Notes under the pieces: generated by a model
What the model was told of the DNA's origin: nothing
The model's input: the letters and a program-made list of their open reading frames with translations, nothing else
Databases searched by the model: none
Position numbers and translations under genes: made by a program
In this document: positions 60,064-64,000 of the stretch, in pieces
Layout of the letters: each line of letters opens with the position of its first letter
Numbering within the stretch: position 1 is the stretch's first letter
NCBI GenBank assembly: GCA_029255685.2
Contig: CM055317.2
Coordinates: 19,662,501 to 19,726,500, forward strand
Source of the DNA: Silene conica
Taxonomy: Eukaryota > Streptophyta > Magnoliopsida > Caryophyllales > Caryophyllaceae
Reading direction: 5' to 3'
DNA: 64,000 nucleotides

Positions 60064-60072
60064 TATTTATAA
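60064..60072 (-). promoter_or_regulatory. TATA box for the antisense gene
   Basis: TTATAAATA on the minus strand, 142 bases before the antisense ATG at 59922 and pointing away from the 3' LTR. Together with introns, this suggests an independent promoter. Confidence 0.5.
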
Positions 60073-60307
60073 GGGAAGCAAGTGAATGAAATTTGAAAGT
60101 AAATTCAAATTTGAAAGGTGAAAGGTTAAAGTTAAAGAAATAATAAACATTGAGGGGACAAGCATTTAATGCGAGTGGGACAGGAAAATGCGGCTATAGG
60201 CGGTTACATCAATTCCTCAACTACCCACATAACTCCAAAATTCTCAGAGGCAGAATAAAATTCCAGCCCAATTGAAAAGCCAACCCGGGCTGAAATTTGG
60301 GGGAAAT

Positions 60308-60854
60308 TGTTTAGCCCAAAAATCTCATCTCACTATTTGGGCCCAAAGATAAATAAATAAGTAGCCCACCACAAGAAGCAGATCAGAGGCAAACCAGAAG
60401 CAGACCAGACGCAGACCAGACACAGATCAGAGCAGAAAAAGAGCTGTTGGAGAAAGGGAATGGGTCAAAACCCTAAAAGGATATTCCCCTATATTCCCTC
60501 CCACATTCCAGCACCAGAACAAATCAGTTGAACGAGTAACTCGCAGCTATAAAAAAGAAACTAGGGCATTCATTTGAGGCATTCAGTTCATACGTTGTAA
60601 ACTTTCCACTTTCGCAAAATACTTGTAATCCGTCTTCAACAGTGAATATCCTCGATCATAGTAAAAATATTGGTGGGATTCCGTTCCCCCCGCGGTTGTT
60701 TCCTTCAACGGGTTTTTCCGCGTCACCAAAACCTCTCGAGTCATTCCTTATTTCTTTTGTTCCCTATATTTGTTTCTTACGTAAAATCCGAATATTGGTT
60801 GGTACTTTGACCCGCAACACATAAACTTGACCCGGTAGAAATTTTACCAAAACA
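60308..60854 (+). repeat. 3' LTR of the Tat element
   Basis: Same length and ends as the 5' LTR. Preceded by the purine tract TTTGGGGGAAAT (60296-60307). Confidence 0.95.
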
Positions 60855-60859
60855 AGTGG

Positions 60860-61930
60860 CTGATAACATGTTTTAATAATCAAGAGTGGTTGATGACATA
60901 TTGACTTGTTTTAAGAGTACAGACAATATATATCGTTCAATTGCTAAGACATTTTCATTAAAAACTAACGAAAATTTAAACTGTACAACAAACATTAAGC
61001 TAAAGGATACAAATAATCATGCAAATGTAAATGAAACCCCAAATTTTCAATATTTAATTGCAGAATCCAAACTAAATTATAGACCTAGAAACATAGTCAT
61101 TAACCGTCAAGGTTAAATCATTGTCAAAGAAAGCTACTGCAATATATAGTCATTAACTGTCAAGGTTAACCCCTCAAATTTTATGACAAATAATTACCAG
61201 AGCCAAATGTTGAGTAGAGCACATATAGTCGCTCCTTGATGATCTTCGCCTTTCTGCTCCCTTCTCTCCTCAAGTTTCTTCTGTATCTCAAACTTCCAAT
61301 CACTGCAACAACATCGAACCCTCCATCAATCAACAAACAAATTAAAACAAAAAAAATTACTACAACCTTCTTCCTAATCATTATTTACCTTTGATTAAAA
61401 TAGAAAACCTTAGATTTCAAGATGTTATTAAAGACTAGCTACCAAGCTAATCACAAACAACATTAATGTAACAAAAATTAATCCACCCAAACCAACAAAT
61501 CAAAATAGAAAACCCCAATTTCACCTAAACCTAACCCTAACTTAAAAAACTCTAATTCAAATTTTCATTCAATTCATACTAACAGATCAATTATTGTTCA
61601 AAATTGTATGTAAATTATAATAATAAACCCTATCAAAACAACTTACAACAAAAAAAGAAGTAAAAATCATACGTATATCAAAATTAGGAATTAAATGAGT
61701 AGAAGAGAGTGAGACGACATACTAGGGTCAACGACGATTCGGCGGTGGAGCGGATCCGGCGGTGGGTCGTTAATAGGACAGTGGTGTGGTATGGTGTGGT
61801 GTCAATAGAATGAGAGAAGAGGAAAGGGAGTATTAATTATTTTTGAAGGAATAAAATGGGAAAAGGAAGTCCGCTGTCTGACTTAATATGCGAATAGGTA
61901 GCGACTGTTTTCATATTGGTCTTTAAATTA
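60860..61930. other. CACTA interior right of the gypsy insertion
   Basis: No transposase. On the minus strand, 61315 to 61200 look exon-like (GTTGTTGCAG, then an open frame with WKFEIQKKLEERREQ, then CTG|GTAATT). A GC-richer stretch at 61720-61780 could be an older 5' exon. Function not recognised. Confidence 0.35.
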
Positions 61931-61934
61931 AGTA

Positions 61935-62033
61935 ATGCGGTCGGTAATTATTGGTTTACCTACCGAATATTTTAATTTAGTGACCGCATTTTGTTCGGTC
62001 GGTAATTTAGCAACCACATAATTTTTTACCGAC
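61935..62033. repeat. CACTA subterminal repeats, right
   Basis: GCGGTCGGTAATT, TTACCTACCGAAT, TTCGGTCGGTAATTT and TTTTACCGACTG. They match the left array and show that the two sides belong to one element. Confidence 0.8.
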
Positions 62034-62038
62034 TGATA

Positions 62039-63278
62039 TGTTGGAGGAAGTGTCCTCGACAATAGTGTGTTGACATAATTAAAACTCATTTGAATGAAAC
62101 ACGACTGGGAATGTTATTCTTTTAAAGTCGACTGATCAACATTTACCGATAATGATTGACTGTCTAGAGTTTGACATTATCGACATATGATGGTGGTGAT
62201 CAGTTGATCCCTTAAGATCATATCTTTAGGGAATTCCGTCTCAATGAAATAATTAATTAATATTGTATTGGATATGAATTAATTAATAACTAGAAATTTA
62301 GAAATGATTTTACGTGATAAGTATTATTGTAATGAGATTATAATAATAATGGTCAAAGTAATAAAAATGTTTTATTACACGGTTTTTATTTATTCGTTTA
62401 GGAAACGATTAAATTGAGAATGAACACGGTTGATCATAAAATCACAAAGAGTTGTAATTAAAATTATGATATCACATTTTTATAAGATAGTAATTTCGAA
62501 TTACTAAAGGGATTATTTAAATGTTATAAATTTGTGAATTATGGATTTTAAAGAGTTAAAATTGCACAATTAACAAATTGGTTCATGTGTTATGAGACAT
62601 GTGTGACATGTTACAATTTAACACAATTGACAAAGATAAAATGGAGTCCATTTTATACCCATTTGAACCGTGTGATATATGTGTTATGTGGTAGTGTGTT
62701 GTTTTTGTATTGTAAGCTACTCTTACACATTATGAAAAAGCTTACATACCTAGCCTTAGGTGTAAGGCATAATGCATGCTTTTGTGTAAGAGTAAGGAGC
62801 CATGCATTGGCCTTATGAAGCCTTGCTTGGCCGGCACCCACAAGGAGAAAAATAGGATTATTTTTCCTATTATAAACATGCATTCCTACACAACACAAGC
62901 ACTACTCATACTCACTAGTTTTTGTAGAGACACATAAAACTATCATAATTCTCTCTAGAAAATAGTTTTTTCTAGGGAAATAAAATCATTTCAAAACTAA
63001 TAATATTGTAATATTGTTATTATTTCTAGTTTACTAATACAATTTTTCTAGTAACAAAAATTGTTTTGGTTTGAGATCGGGTCCTTGATACGCATCATTT
63101 GAAGACTCATATAATAGGTGATTATTGAGTATAAACCTTCTAAAACTAATGTAAGGACAATCACATCTTATGATATCATCATGCATGCATAAGATCTTAT
63201 TAAGTTTTATAACCTAAACTTAAAGAAACAAAACTCACATTAGTTTTGAGTATAAAATCTGGAATTAGATTTCCAACA
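62039..63278 (+). repeat. 5' LTR of a Ty1/copia element (1240 bp)
   Basis: Starts TGTTGGAGGAAGTGTCC and ends TTTCCAACA, with inverted TGTTGG/CCAACA ends. TGATA precedes it and is the expected target duplication. A TATA-like CTATTATAAAC lies near 62867. It interrupts the CACTA subterminal region. Confidence 0.9.
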
Positions 63279-63280
63279 AG

Positions 63281-63292
63281 TGGTATCAGAGC
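63281..63292 (+). promoter_or_regulatory. Copia primer-binding site (initiator Met tRNA type)
   Basis: TGGTATCAGAGC two bases after the LTR end, the standard primer site of plant copia elements. Confidence 0.95.
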
Positions 63293-64000
63293 ATTACGGT
63301 TGTTGCATGCATGATTGGATTCATGTTTTATGTTAAACGGAATAACATATAAATTTCGAAATTATTGTATTTATTATGATAAATCACAAAATAATTTTGC
63401 ATGTTAAAGTTTCTGATTCTAAAATGGTTTTAGGACATAAAAATAATTTTATGGATTTTTATTGTTCATTTTTATATTTATTTGTATATTTTGTAGTTTA
63501 AATCGGTTTTAAACAACAATTAATGGGAAAAATAGTAAAACATAACTTCTGGCCGAGATTTTTTGATATGTTCTCACATGCATATTTTATATATTATATA
63601 TGAATTTTCATAACAAATGGAGTTATTATGCATGGATTAAGAATTTTATGAGATAAATAGTCTTAATATGAGTAAAAAATGGGTATAGAAGGTTATATTT
63701 CGAATTTGACCTTAAAATTTTTATGAGAAGTCACATGCAATATATAAAGTACCTGTATGAATTTTCGAAATTATTGGACTTATTTTGCATGATTAATGAT
63801 TTTTATAGTAAAAATCGTATTAATAGTGACTCAAATTCGACTTTAATAGTTATAGTTGGAATTTTGCCATAAAAACTTTACACAATGTCACATGCAATAT
63901 TTACAGTATGTATATATGTTTTGGGAATTTATTCTCAAGTGATGCATAATTTATGATTTTAATAGTTGAAATCGGATAAATAGTGACTTATTGTGTTAAA
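63293..64000 (+). mobile_element. Copia element 5' leader with internal repeats (continues past window)
   Basis: No gag frame yet. Repeated words, such as GTCACATGCAATAT at 63730 and 63886, a related CTCACATGCATAT near 63572, and AATTTTCGAAATTATTG-like segments, suggest diverged tandem units of about 157 bases. Confidence 0.7.

Larger units (their letters stand above)
50580..60854 (+). mobile_element. Complete Tat-lineage Ty3/gypsy retrotransposon (10.3 kb)
   Basis: Two 547-bp LTRs (TGTTTAGCCC...ACCAAAACA) are flanked by AGTGG at 50575-50579 and 60855-60859. Order: LTR, primer site, gag, protease, reverse transcriptase, RNase H, a second RNase H, integrase, a 3.1-kb 3' region with an antisense gene, purine tract, LTR. 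The second RNase H after the first and the long 3' region mark the Tat lineage. By eye the LTRs differ at five positions (four of them C/T), so the insertion is young. Even so, gag/pol has several stops and frame changes, so this copy does not look autonomous. It is inserted inside the CACTA element. Confidence 0.92.
49169..62038. mobile_element. CACTA (En/Spm) element, non-autonomous, interrupted by two LTR retrotransposons
   Basis: The left end is CACTACAAGAAATCTGC (49169), preceded by TCT. Subterminal repeats of the type TTTTTGGTCGGTAA/ACCTACCGA fill 49190-49440 and reappear in inverted sense at 61935-62033 (GCGGTCGGTAATTATTGG, TTACCTACCGAATATT, TTTTTTACCGACTGA). The right CACTA terminus is not seen: the sequence is cut at 62039 by a copia LTR, so the true end should lie beyond that element. 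Of the 12.9 kb, 10.3 kb belong to the nested gypsy element. The remaining about 2.6 kb has no transposase. Confidence 0.8.

Overview
The window is nuclear DNA of a flowering plant, most likely a eudicot. The evidence is long AT-rich intergenic DNA, spliced genes with GT-AG introns, plant LTR retrotransposons of several lineages, a CACTA element, a hAT element, Helitron ends, Stowaway and other MITEs, and tRNA-derived SINE-like pieces. The species cannot be named from sequence alone. Only four host genes can be supported: a large RRM/SPOC-domain gene (plus strand, 9.7-22.8 kb, 8 exons), a small KxDL-motif gene convergent to it (minus, 24.2-25.3 kb), an armadillo-repeat gene (minus, 34.3-35.3 kb) and a small membrane-protein gene (plus, 45.4-46.9 kb) whose coding exon is split by a transposon. 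Everything else is repeats or unrecognised AT-rich DNA.

Layout. 1-5.85 kb: a minus-strand Ty3/gypsy (Athila-like) element with LTR, primer-binding site and a long intact gag-protease ORF; both its LTR and the DNA after gag carry five-unit arrays of GC-rich hairpins. 6.0-9.2 kb: a tRNA-like box, a 22-bp tandem repeat, two neighbouring inverted-repeat elements in a (TA)n tract, and an array of GACGAAAATTATTTTCGTC palindromes. 9.7-25.3 kb: the SPOC and KxDL genes; the SPOC introns hold several MITEs, one a Mutator-like element with a 9-bp target duplication. 25.4-45 kb: mostly gene-free, with MITEs, Helitron 3' ends, the ARM gene, and a gypsy-gag/copia-RNase H mosaic.

45.3-46.9 kb: a nest in which a Helitron sits in a hAT element that sits in a host coding exon; the 8-bp target duplication is perfect and the reading frame resumes exactly after it. 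49.17 kb to the window end: a CACTA element (left end CACTACAAGAAA) interrupted first by a complete 10.3-kb Tat-lineage gypsy element (two 547-bp LTRs differing at about five sites, AGTGG target duplication) and then by a copia element whose 1240-bp left LTR and Met-tRNA primer site lie before the window end.

The most unusual system is inside the Tat element. Between integrase and the 3' LTR it carries an antisense gene with a TATA box, an ATG and four exons with phase-consistent GT-AG introns, encoding an apparently coiled-coil-ended protein. Extra antisense ORFs are known in Tat-lineage elements; the well-resolved intron/exon structure here is the part worth checking. The other items worth a second look are the hairpin-module arrays and the transposon nest in the membrane-protein gene.
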